Notes under the pieces: model-generated
Databases searched by the model: none
What the model was told of the DNA's origin: nothing
What the model saw: only the letters and a program-made list of their open reading frames with translations
Program-made: the position numbers and the translations under genes
Assembly: GCF_007421925.1 (NCBI RefSeq)
Contig: NZ_QMDX01000009.1
Span: 62,001 to 126,000, forward strand
Length of the DNA stretch: 64,000 nt
Origin: Haloglomus irregulare
GTDB lineage: Archaea; Halobacteriota; Halobacteria; Halobacteriales; Haloarculaceae
Direction: 5' to 3'
In this document: positions 33,874 through 41,423 of the stretch, piece after piece
Position numbering within the stretch: position 1 is the first letter of the stretch
Layout of the letters: each line of letters begins with the position of its first letter

Positions 33874-34728
33874 GTGGATACGAAAACGGAAACGGGGAGA
33901 GCGGTTTCGATAGACGACGATCCGAAGTGGCTACTGGTCTTTCTCGTCGTGGTCGCGGTGTATATCGGGATCAGCCAGTTCGTTGATGGGCCTGTGGCGA
34001 GCGAGTCAGCAGTGATACAACACACCGTTGAGGCCGTGTGGTTCCTCGGCCTCGCGATGATAGGGGCTGTCTTTCTCCATATTGATAGCGCTGACGCGAC
34101 AGATATCGGACTCTCACGCCGGTTCGTCCTTCCCGGTGTCGGTGCCTTCCTCGTCATCTGGATCGGGCTGAACGGTATCGGCGTGGGGCTCGCAGTCCTG
34201 AGTGGCAACCCCTGGGGGTTCGATCTGCTTACCCCGGTCGCCGTCGGGAGCCTCGTCGCGGCAATGAGCTATGCGTTCATCGAGGAACTCGTGTTCCGCG
34301 GGTACCTGCAGGGAAAGGTTCGGAGCGTTCTCGGGGCGAACAGTACGCTCTCGCGGGGAGTGGCGATCGTCACGGCGGGTGTCCTGTTCGGACTCGGCCA
34401 CGTGCCGCGGATTCTGGTTGAGGGGGGATACGTGAGCGGTACGTCAGTCGCCGGGACACTGCTCGTACTCACACTCAGCGGAATCGGGTTCGGGGTGGTG
34501 TACGAACTCACGGAGAACCTCTATCTGGTAGGGCTTCTTCACGGCCTCGGCAACAGTTGGCCACTACTGGTAGATGGGTTCGCGTGGGACGGCGCCGTCC
34601 AGACTGGTTTCTTTGCTACCATCGGTGTCGTCTATCTCGGTGTCACCGGTGCCTACAGGGCGTTCACGGCGGAGACACGAGTGACACCACACGTCCGAAT
34701 CGGCGAGCATGAAGAGGAGATATCGTGA
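33874..34728 (+). CDS. CPBP-family intramembrane metalloprotease (Abi-type)
   Basis: 284 residues, about eight membrane segments. The three CPBP motifs are present: EELVFRGYLQ (E137, E138, R142), LFGLGHV, and HGLGNSWP with the catalytic histidine and Asn. Prokaryotic members cleave prenylated or signal-type substrates and some give immunity to bacteriocins such as halocins. GTG 33874 follows a promoter-like element; a longer frame (GTG 33703) encodes non-family sequence. Base composition is less GC-rich than neighbours. Short related repeats flank the gene. Confidence 0.85.
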   Translation: MDTKTETGRAVSIDDDPKWLLVFLVVVAVYIGISQFVDGPVASESAVIQHTVEAVWFLGLAMIGAVFLHIDSADATDIGLSRRFVLPGVGAFLVIWIGLNGIGVGLAVLSGNPWGFDLLTPVAVGSLVAAMSYAFIEELVFRGYLQGKVRSVLGANSTLSRGVAIVTAGVLFGLGHVPRILVEGGYVSGTSVAGTLLVLTLSGIGFGVVYELTENLYLVGLLHGLGNSWPLLVDGFAWDGAVQTGFFATIGVVYLGVTGAYRAFTAETRVTPHVRIGEHEEEIS

Positions 34729-34784
34729 CCTGCCGCAGTAGTAAACTACCGCCCTCCACCCAAGCGGAGCCGGCTGATCCCCTC

Positions 34785-34853
34785 GACGACTGTCATCTCG
34801 GGCGTGCTGAGTATGGGCCACGTCCCCCTCACGGCGCCACTCACCTACCACTG
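34785..34853 (+). repeat. Short direct repeat after the CPBP gene, possible CPBP gene scrap
   Basis: Second copy of the 26-bp repeat (34785-34810). Read in one frame the stretch gives TTVISGVLSMGHVPLTAP before a stop, which resembles the motif-2 region of CPBP proteins (AGVLFGLGHVP in the intact gene). So both copies may be leftovers of a duplicated, decayed CPBP gene. Confidence 0.4.
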
Positions 34854-34972
34854 AGCGATTCCGTCGCGGCTGTCGACCGGTCCGCCCTGTACACCACGTG
34901 AACGGAGCACGGCCCCCGGCATCTCGAGCGTTCTCCGCGGCGAACGGATCGTCGGCTGCGCCGGCGATGTCG

Positions 34973-34988
34973 GCGCGAGGAAGCCCGA
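34973..34988 (+). repeat. 16-bp element shared with the htpX 3' region
   Basis: GCGCGAGGAAGCCCGA, exact copy of 11261-11276. Lies 20 bp past the sepF stop codon, the same relation as at the HtpX-like gene. Confidence 0.55.
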
Positions 34989-35007
34989 AGCGTAAGACGG
35001 CTCGTGG

Positions 35008-35361
35008 CTACCGACCCAGCTTCTCGCGGGCGACCTTCATGCCGCCCGGCGTGATGATGACCTGGTCGTCGTCCTTCTGGACCACGTCGCCGCCGACCTC
35101 CTGGGCGACCTGCTTCAGTTCGTCGTAGATCTGCTCCATCGTCCGGTCGGTGGTGGTGTGCCGGGTGATGTCGGCGATGACGAGGCCGCCGTCGTAGACG
35201 GCGTCCTTGATGTCGACGACGTCCTGCCGGTCGCTGATCTCGGCGATGTGGACCTGCCGGTCGGCCGCGCCGGCGTCGGCGTCGAAGTCATCGATGTCGA
35301 GTTCGACGTACTCGTCGGCGCTGCGCTGTCCTCCCCCGATGAGCTTGCTCATCAGTCCCAT
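35008..35361 (-). CDS. sepF: Archaeal cell-division protein SepF (FtsZ membrane anchor)
   Basis: 117 residues. The N-terminal MGLMSKLIGGG is the amphipathic membrane-targeting helix, followed by an acidic linker and the SepF/DUF552 domain (about 38-117; QVHIAEISDRQDVVDIKDAVYDGGLVIADI, then DDDQVIITPGGM). In haloarchaea SepF tethers FtsZ to the membrane at mid-cell. A TATA-like box (minus strand ATTTATCA, 35385-35392) is about 27 bp before the ATG. Confidence 0.93.
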   Translation of the reverse strand: MGLMSKLIGGGQRSADEYVELDIDDFDADAGAADRQVHIAEISDRQDVVDIKDAVYDGGLVIADITRHTTTDRTMEQIYDELKQVAQEVGGDVVQKDDDQVIITPGGMKVAREKLGR

Positions 35362-35384
35362 AGCAGTCGAACGAACTGCCGTCC

Positions 35385-35392
35385 TGATAAAT
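35385..35392 (-). promoter_or_regulatory. TATA-like box of sepF
   Basis: ATTTATCA on the minus strand, about 27 bp upstream of ATG 35361. Confidence 0.5.
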
Positions 35393-35565
35393 CCGCGTCA
35401 GACGCGCGTCACACAGGCGTTCCTGACACGTTCGTCTCGTCCCCGCCCGGCGGCTCTCCCGGCAGCAGGGGCGCACGTCGGCCCGTGGACCGGACGCGAT
35501 TCCGGCGGGGGGTCCTCCCACAGCCGACCGGGACATCACATAGGCTCGCGCCCGCGCGGAATGGC

Positions 35566-35615
35566 GAACGGTTCGACACCGGCATCGATGGAACGGTTCG
35601 ACACCGGCATCGATG
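35566..35615 (+). repeat. Perfect 25-bp tandem duplication
   Basis: Two adjacent identical 25-bp units (35566-35590 and 35591-35615), each beginning GAACGGTTCG and ending GGCATCGATG. They lie in the 400-bp stretch between sepF and the subtilase remnant, where I see no intact gene. Exact identity suggests a recent slippage or duplication event. Confidence 0.8.
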
Positions 35616-35769
35616 ACGGAATCCACCCCGCCGGCACCCGCTGCCCCGACGGCCGTCCCTTCGGGCGAATCCACGGGTACAGGAATGAGGGGGCCAATTT
35701 GCACGGTTTACGAACGAGGTTTCAGTCGCGGCGCCCCCCTGCGCCGGGTACAGCACGAAGGAGCGTGGC

Positions 35770-36474
35770 TCACTAAGGGCTGTCTCGCGGCGGGCCGTCC
35801 TCCGGACCGTCGGCGCGGCTGCGGGGACGGCTGCCGTGACCGGCCTCGGCGCCGCGGAGCAACCGGAGGAGACGAACGTGGGCATCAAACCGGGGGCGCG
35901 AGGCGCCGAACGGGAGGCGAACCGTCGGGCCGACTCCGTCCGGAAGACCATCGACCTCGGTCACGTCGGGCGGGTCGTCGTCGGGCGGTTCTCCGAGCAG
36001 GCCCACAGGAAGCTGGAGAACCGGCGCGGCGTCCAGTACGTCGAGCCGAACTACACCGCACAGAAGCTCGGGGAGACGCTCCCGGCCGGTATCGACCGCG
36101 TCGACGCGGACGTGCTCCACTCCGAGGGGACGGCCGGTAGCGGGGCGACGGTCGCCATCCTCGACACGGGCGTCGACGACGACCATCCGGACCTGGCCGA
36201 CAACACCGACCCGTCGCTGGGGGCGGCCTTCGGCTCCTCCTGTGGCTCCGAGTCGGGCGACTGCCGGTTCGGCCGCGAGGGGTACAACGGCAACGACTGC
36301 AACTACGAGTGGTCCGACGACGACCACGGGAGCCACGTCGCCGGAACGGCCAACGCCGTCCGGGGGAACAGCGAGGGTGTCGACGAGGTCCGGAGCAAGC
36401 AGAACGGCACCGACATCGTCGTGACCGCGACCGACACCGACGGCGCCACCGGTTCAGGCTCGCGGGGCATCTGA
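35770..36474 (+). pseudogene. Gutted subtilisin-like protease (halolysin type)
   Basis: Reads from a Tat-like signal SRRAVLRTVGAAAGTAAVTGLGAA (from about 35785) through the pro-region (...VGRVVVGRFSEQAHRKLENRRGVQYVEPNYTA) into the S8 catalytic domain with the Asp motif AILDTGVDDDHPDL and the His motif DDHGSHVAGT. It then breaks off into a short unrelated tail, GTDIVVTATDTDGATG, and a stop. The oxyanion Asn and catalytic Ser are missing. No ATG/GTG/TTG precedes the signal in frame; the first is GTG 35836, inside it. Start, middle and active site are therefore all damaged. Confidence 0.75.
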
Positions 36475-36539
36475 GCGCGGCCGCGGCCGCGCTCGCCGGG
36501 GCACCCACGTTTTTCCTCGTCCACCGCGACGACTCGGCC

Positions 36540-37262
36540 ATGACCTTCAGCATCTGCGTCCACGAGTCCTACGAGGACGACGACGGCACCGAGCAGCACC
36601 GGTTCGGCGTCGCGGTCACCACGCGTCTCGCGGGCGTGGGGACGCTCTGCCCGTTCGTCAACGAGCACGGCGCGGTCGCCACCCAGTCGCTGGTGAACGT
36701 CTCGCTCGGCGAGCGTGGGGTGGCGTACCTCGCCGACGGGCTCGCGGTCGAGGACGCCCTGGAGTCGCTGCTGAACGCCGATGACGGCCGCGAGAACCGC
36801 CAGCTCCACGGTGTCGATCGGCAGGGTACCTTCGCCTTCTCCGGCGACGAGTGCGGCGACTGGTACGGCGATGCCGAGGGTGAGGACTACACCGTCGCGG
36901 GCAACCTGCTCACCGGACCGGAGACCCTGGACGCCGTCGCGACGACGTGGGAGGCGGCCGACCCCGCGGACCCGCTGCCGGCGCGGCTCGTCGCCGCGCT
37001 CCGGGCCGGCCACGAGGCCGGCGGCGACAAGCGCGAGGAGCTCGCGGTCCAGAGCGCCGCGCTCAAACTGGTCGACACCGCCAGGGCCGACCCCGCCACC
37101 GCCCCCTACCAGCACGACCTCCGGGTCGACGCCACCGAGACGCCCATCGACGACCTGCGCGAGACGTACGAGCTGGCGGTGCAGAGCCACGAGACGGCGA
37201 TGGAGCGCTACGAGGACGCGTACGAGGAGGACGAGATGGACGACGCCGAGGGGGTGGAGTAG
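36540..37262 (+). CDS. DUF1028 protein (Ntn-hydrolase-like)
   Basis: 240 residues. DUF1028 proteins have an N-terminal-nucleophile hydrolase-like fold. Seen here: MTFSICVHE at the start, RFGVAVTTRLAGVGTLCPFV, GAVATQSLVNVSLGERGVAYLADG, and the asparagine-rich GNLLTGPETLDA. Some members are associated with peptidase or ureide metabolism, but function is not settled. ATG 36540 begins the conserved part. Acidic C-terminal tail. Confidence 0.85.
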   Translation: MTFSICVHESYEDDDGTEQHRFGVAVTTRLAGVGTLCPFVNEHGAVATQSLVNVSLGERGVAYLADGLAVEDALESLLNADDGRENRQLHGVDRQGTFAFSGDECGDWYGDAEGEDYTVAGNLLTGPETLDAVATTWEAADPADPLPARLVAALRAGHEAGGDKREELAVQSAALKLVDTARADPATAPYQHDLRVDATETPIDDLRETYELAVQSHETAMERYEDAYEEDEMDDAEGVE

Positions 37263-37348
37263 GCGGCCCCTCGCCGGAATCCGGCCGCCGACGCCGGTCG
37301 CCCTCGTCGAGGGGATCGAACTTTCTGCCCGGGCGGTGTGCGGCCGCC

Positions 37349-37750
37349 ATGACGTCCATCCCGGACGACTACCACGATCTGTTCGAGAAGCCGACCATCG
37401 CCCACCTCTCGACGCTGCTGCCGGACGGGGCGCCCCACAGCGCACCGGTCTGGATCGACTACGACACCGACGCCGACCGGCTGCTGGTCAACACCGAGCG
37501 CGAGAGCCGGAAGGAGAAGAACGTCCGTGGGGACCGCCGCGTCGCCGTCAGCATGACTGATCCCGACGACCCCTACCGGATGCTCTCCGTCCGCGGCGCG
37601 GTCGCGGCGGTCACGACCGACGGTGCTCGCGAGCATATCGACGAACTCACCCAGCGCTACATGGGCGAGTCCGAGTATCCCAGCCCTATCCGGACCGAGC
37701 GCGTTATCCTCTCCATCACGGTCGAACACGCCACCGGGATGGGAGAATAG
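37349..37750 (+). CDS. PPOX-class (probably F420-dependent) flavin/deazaflavin protein
   Basis: 133 residues. Split-barrel pyridoxamine-phosphate-oxidase fold: HLSTLLPDGAPHSAPVWIDYD, NTERESRKEKNVRGDRRVAVSM, YRMLSVRGAV. The NTERxSRKxxN segment is typical for the subgroup that binds F420 rather than FMN, which fits the F420 genes elsewhere in the window. Start ATG 37349 gives the family start MTSIPDDYHDLFEKP. Substrate unknown. Confidence 0.85.
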   Translation: MTSIPDDYHDLFEKPTIAHLSTLLPDGAPHSAPVWIDYDTDADRLLVNTERESRKEKNVRGDRRVAVSMTDPDDPYRMLSVRGAVAAVTTDGAREHIDELTQRYMGESEYPSPIRTERVILSITVEHATGMGE

Positions 37751-37840
37751 GTCCCCTATCCGCCACAGGCAGGGGATAGTTCACACATCGGGAGCGACAG
37801 CCGGGACACGGACGGGTAGTCCTGCCCCCAGCACGAACGC

Positions 37841-38194
37841 GTGAACTGTCACCTCGTCGCGGTACTCGTCGCCGTCGCCATCCTGCTGGCGGCGACCCCC
37901 GCGGTGTTCCAGTCGCGCTTCCGCACGGTGTCCTGGGTCGTCGGCGCGGCCGCCGCGACCACCATCATCGCGATGTCGCCGCTGGCGGTGCTGTCGCCGG
38001 GCGGTCTCCAGGACTTTGCCATCGCCACCATCGTCGGCGTCCTGCTGGGCGTCCTCGTCACCCGCCCGGCCTCCGGAGCCCCGTCCTGGGGGCGTAGGAA
38101 GCGACATCCGTCGTCCAGGCGCGACAGTTCTTCCAGAAGCTGCATAATAACCGCCGAATCGGCGAACTCGTTCGGATACTGGGCGGGTTTTTGA
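37841..38194 (+). CDS. Putative small membrane protein
   Basis: 117 residues from GTG. Three hydrophobic segments (about 4-20, 32-50, 58-74) with strong GC third-position bias to about codon 86, so the first part looks coding. The Arg/Ser-rich last ~30 residues lack this bias and may be frameshifted or not native. No family recognised. Confidence 0.4.
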   Translation: MNCHLVAVLVAVAILLAATPAVFQSRFRTVSWVVGAAAATTIIAMSPLAVLSPGGLQDFAIATIVGVLLGVLVTRPASGAPSWGRRKRHPSSRRDSSSRSCIITAESANSFGYWAGF

Positions 38195-38249
38195 CATCTG
38201 ACTCCCACAGGTCACGTGCAATGCTGCCTGCAGCAGCCGAGACATCCCG

Positions 38250-39806
38250 CTACAGATCTAGGTCGTACAGCGCGCCGTACTTCTCGCGGACGTAGTCGAG
38301 GAAGTAGTCGGCGGTGAACGCCTCGCCGGTCGCCTCCTCCAGGAGGTCGTTCGTCTCGTGTGCCGCGCCGTGGTGGTGGACGTTCTCGGTGAGCCAGTCG
38401 TGCAGCGGCTCGAACTCGCCGGCGTTGATTCTCCCCTCGAGGTCGTCGATGTCGTCCTCGGCGGCGGCGTAGAGCTGGGCGGCCATCACCGAGCCCAGCG
38501 TGTACGTCGGGAAGTAGCCGAAGGAGCCGTGCGACCAGTGGATGTCCTGCAGGCAGCCCATCGCGTCCGTCTCGGGCCGGAAGCCGAGGTACTCCTCCAT
38601 CTTCTCGTTCCACACCGCCGGCACCTCGTCGACGTCGAGGTCGCCGGCGACGAGCGCCTGCTCGATCTCGTAGCGCAGGACGATATGCATGTGATAGGTC
38701 AGCTCGTCGGCCTCGACGCGGATCGGGTTGTCGTCGTACACCTGGTTGGCGGCCTCGTAGGCGTCGCGGGCCGAGAGCCCCTCGCCGGAGGGGAACTGCT
38801 CCTGGAAGGTCGGGAGGAACCGCTCCCACCAGGCCTGCGAGCGGCCGACGTGGTTCTCCCAGAGCCGGGACTGGGACTCGTGGACGGAGAGGCCGCGGTG
38901 GCTCCCGAGCGGCGTGCCGTACTCGTCCTGCCGGAGGCCGAGCGTGTAGGTCGCGTGCCCGAACTCGTGGATGGTCGAGGAGAGCGCGTCCACGGGGTTC
39001 GCCGGGTCGAACCGGGTCGTGACGCGGGCGTCGAACTGGGTGCCCGTCGAGAACGGGTGGGTCGAGCGGTCGAGCCGGCCGTGGTCCCACGGGTAGCCCA
39101 GTTCATCGAGCGCGTCGCGGGCGACCGCCTCCTGCGTGTCGGGGTCGTACTCGCCGTCGAAGGCGTCCTCGGCGAGGGTGACGCCGGAGTCGGCGATGGC
39201 GTCAATGATGGGGACCAGCTCCTCGCGCAGGCGCGTGAGGACCCGGTCGGCGACCTCGAGGTCGAGGCAGGGCTCGTAGTCCGCGAACAGGACCGCATAG
39301 GGGTCCGCGTCCGGGTCGATATGCTCGGCGTACTCCCGCTTCAGGTCGAGCAGCGTCTCCACCGTCGGCGCGAACCGCGCCCAGTCGGACGCCTCGCGGG
39401 CCTCCTCCCACACGGGGAGCGCGTTGCTCGTCTCCTCGGAGATGCGCTCGACCAGGTCGCCGGGAACGGCGGCCTCGCGCTCGTACTCGCGGCGGATCTC
39501 CCGGACGACCGCCGACTGCTCGGCGGTCAGATCGGCGTCGACGAGCTCGTCCAGCCGGTCGCCGACCGCGTCGGCCGTGAGCGTCTCGTGCTGGACGCTG
39601 GAGAGCGCGGACTGCTGTTTCGAGCGGGCGGGGGTGCCGCCCTCTGGCATCATGGTCTGCTGGTCCCAGGAGAGCAGCATCCCGGCGTCGTTCAGATAGG
39701 TGGCCTGCCGGTAGCGGTCCAGCAGGTCGTGGTACGCGTCCGGCGCGCCGGCGTGAGGGCTGTCCGTCTCGGCGTCCGCGTCGGTGGATTCGGGCTCGGT
39801 CGCCAT
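38250..39806 (-). CDS. M32 family carboxypeptidase (Taq type)
   Basis: 518 residues, family length about 500. Zinc motif HEFGH (280-284) with the family's later LHESQSRLWENHVGRS providing the third ligand. Other conserved blocks: LLSWDQQTMMPEGG, HPFSTGTQFDARVTTRF, DIHWSHGSFGYFPTYTLGS. Cytoplasmic metallocarboxypeptidase of broad specificity. ATG 39806 begins an acidic ~20-residue extension before the conserved domain. Confidence 0.95.
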   Translation of the reverse strand: MATEPESTDADAETDSPHAGAPDAYHDLLDRYRQATYLNDAGMLLSWDQQTMMPEGGTPARSKQQSALSSVQHETLTADAVGDRLDELVDADLTAEQSAVVREIRREYEREAAVPGDLVERISEETSNALPVWEEAREASDWARFAPTVETLLDLKREYAEHIDPDADPYAVLFADYEPCLDLEVADRVLTRLREELVPIIDAIADSGVTLAEDAFDGEYDPDTQEAVARDALDELGYPWDHGRLDRSTHPFSTGTQFDARVTTRFDPANPVDALSSTIHEFGHATYTLGLRQDEYGTPLGSHRGLSVHESQSRLWENHVGRSQAWWERFLPTFQEQFPSGEGLSARDAYEAANQVYDDNPIRVEADELTYHMHIVLRYEIEQALVAGDLDVDEVPAVWNEKMEEYLGFRPETDAMGCLQDIHWSHGSFGYFPTYTLGSVMAAQLYAAAEDDIDDLEGRINAGEFEPLHDWLTENVHHHGAAHETNDLLEEATGEAFTADYFLDYVREKYGALYDLDL

Positions 39807-39865
39807 ACCGATGGCAGGGCCGGGCGGGGTTTCAACCTCCCGGCGGCGGCCACGACGCCGGCGGC

Positions 39866-41050
39866 TCAGTCGAGGGTGAACGTCCCGGCGACGCGCCGGT
39901 AGAGCCGGTAGCAGCGGTCCACGGTCGCCAGCGAGACGGACTCGTCGGCGGTGTGGGCCTCGCCGCGCTCGGCGGCGCCACAGACCACCGGTTCGGTCCC
40001 GGCGCGGGCGGCCAGCCAGCCGGCATCCGTCGCGTGCGGTTTCACGACGTGCTCCGGCCGGGGCGGCCGGTCTCCGTCGCCGAGCGGGTCGTCCGGGTGC
40101 TCGTGTGCGGCCCGGGCGGCGGCCAGCACGGCGTCGGCGAACCGCTCGTCCCGGCAGGCCATCGGCGGGAGGTCCTGCTCCACCTGCCAGTCGACGCCCT
40201 CGCCGGCCGCCCGCTCGACGTCGGCACGGTCGCCCGGGACCGTTCGCTCGTCGACGGTCACCTCGCAGCGCTCGGGGATGACGTTCCACGCGCTGCCCCC
40301 CTCGATGCCCGTGACAGCGACGGTCCCCGCGAGGTCGTGGCCCAGCACCTCCGCCCGGGGCGTATCGAGGTCGCGGACGGCGACGATGGCGTCGCCCGCC
40401 CGGTAGACCGCGTTCTGGCCGCGGTCGGGCTGGCTCGCGTGGGCCGCCCGCCCGTGGGCGACCAGCGTGGACGCGCGCCGGCCCTTGTGTGCGACCGCCA
40501 CGTCCGTCACGCCCTCGCCGGAGTAGCCCGTCGACCCCTCGCCGACGACGGCCCAGTCCGGCGCGAACCCGTCGTCGATGGCCGCGCGACAGCCCTCGCC
40601 GCCGACCTCCTCGCCACCGAACGACGCGAAGGTCAGGCGGGGCCCGTCCGCGGGGAGGGCGGCGTCCCGGAACGCGCAGGCCAGCGCCGCGAGCGAGCCC
40701 TTCATATCGGCGCTCCCGCGGCCGTAGAGGCGCCCGTCACGCGTCCCGACGACGTAACTCCCGTCGTCGTTCGCCTGCGCGTCGTCCGGCGGAACGACGT
40801 CGTGGTGGCCGACGAACGCCAGCGTCGGCGCGTCGGTCGCGGGCGGATACGTCGGCTCCGCGCCCGGCGCTCGTGCGGCGAGGACGTTGCCGTGCGCGTC
40901 ACGGGTCACGGCGGCGTCGGTCGTCCCGCGGAGCCACCGCTCCAGCAGGTCGCCGGCGGCGGTCTCGTCGGCGTGGCTCGGCGTGGCGACGAGGTCGCGA
41001 GCCAGGTCGCGGACGTCGTCGGTGGCGGCCGGCGGGTCGCGGTCGGGCAT
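39866..41050 (-). CDS. M20 family peptidase/deacylase (ArgE/DapE-like)
   Basis: 394 residues. Metal ligands and base in order: GHHDVVPP, GRGSADMKGS, and SFGGEEVGGEG, followed by the dimerisation domain with HKGRRASTLVAHGRAAHASQP and a C-terminal GEAHTADESV. Such enzymes hydrolyse N-acyl amino acids or dipeptides with two zinc or cobalt ions; exact substrate not readable. Ends 60 bp past the start of the M32 gene region. Confidence 0.9.
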   Translation of the reverse strand: MPDRDPPAATDDVRDLARDLVATPSHADETAAGDLLERWLRGTTDAAVTRDAHGNVLAARAPGAEPTYPPATDAPTLAFVGHHDVVPPDDAQANDDGSYVVGTRDGRLYGRGSADMKGSLAALACAFRDAALPADGPRLTFASFGGEEVGGEGCRAAIDDGFAPDWAVVGEGSTGYSGEGVTDVAVAHKGRRASTLVAHGRAAHASQPDRGQNAVYRAGDAIVAVRDLDTPRAEVLGHDLAGTVAVTGIEGGSAWNVIPERCEVTVDERTVPGDRADVERAAGEGVDWQVEQDLPPMACRDERFADAVLAAARAAHEHPDDPLGDGDRPPRPEHVVKPHATDAGWLAARAGTEPVVCGAAERGEAHTADESVSLATVDRCYRLYRRVAGTFTLD

Positions 41051-41174
41051 GTGTCTCCGGTGGCGGCCGGGCGTCTAAACGCTCACGCCGGGCATCGCCC
41101 CCGAACCCAACGTCCGTGTGACCGGCTGCCGCGGTCACAAGGGTTATGAGATGGTGTGTCGTACCATACCGTGT

Positions 41175-41345
41175 ATGTCGACCACGGACGAGAGTGTTCT
41201 GGACGAGTTCCTGGCGGACCGTGGACACGAGACCGAATCGGCTGGCTGGGAGCGCGACTATAACAAGAAGCGCTGCCCCGAGTGCGCCGGTATCCACGAT
41301 CTCGAGGCCTCTGCCTGCTCCGTGTGTGGCTGGTCCCCGACCTGA
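41175..41345 (+). CDS. HVO_0416-type zinc-ribbon small protein
   Basis: 56 residues. N-terminal STTDESVLDEFLADRGHETESAGWERDYNKKRCPECAGIHD and C-terminal CSVCGW give two CxxC knuckles. Matches the conserved haloarchaeal family typified by HVO_0416, of unknown role. ATG 41175 lies about 33 bp after a TATA-like GGTTATGAG. Confidence 0.88.
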   Translation: MSTTDESVLDEFLADRGHETESAGWERDYNKKRCPECAGIHDLEASACSVCGWSPT

Positions 41346-41393
41346 GCCGACGGCCTCGTTGCGGCGTCTCCGTCGGCTCCGACGACGAACAGC

Positions 41394-41400
41394 GTTATAC
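41394..41400 (+). promoter_or_regulatory. TATA-like box of the UvrD-like helicase gene
   Basis: GTTATAC, centred about 27 bp before ATG 41424; leaderless spacing. Confidence 0.45.
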
Positions 41401-41423
41401 CGGAGGGGGGCCTGTGGCCGATA

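Noticed and set aside
31214-36540. Integrated provirus or plasmid
   Set aside because: The stretch is accessory and decayed, but I found no integrase, no tRNA or attachment site and no replication or capsid genes.
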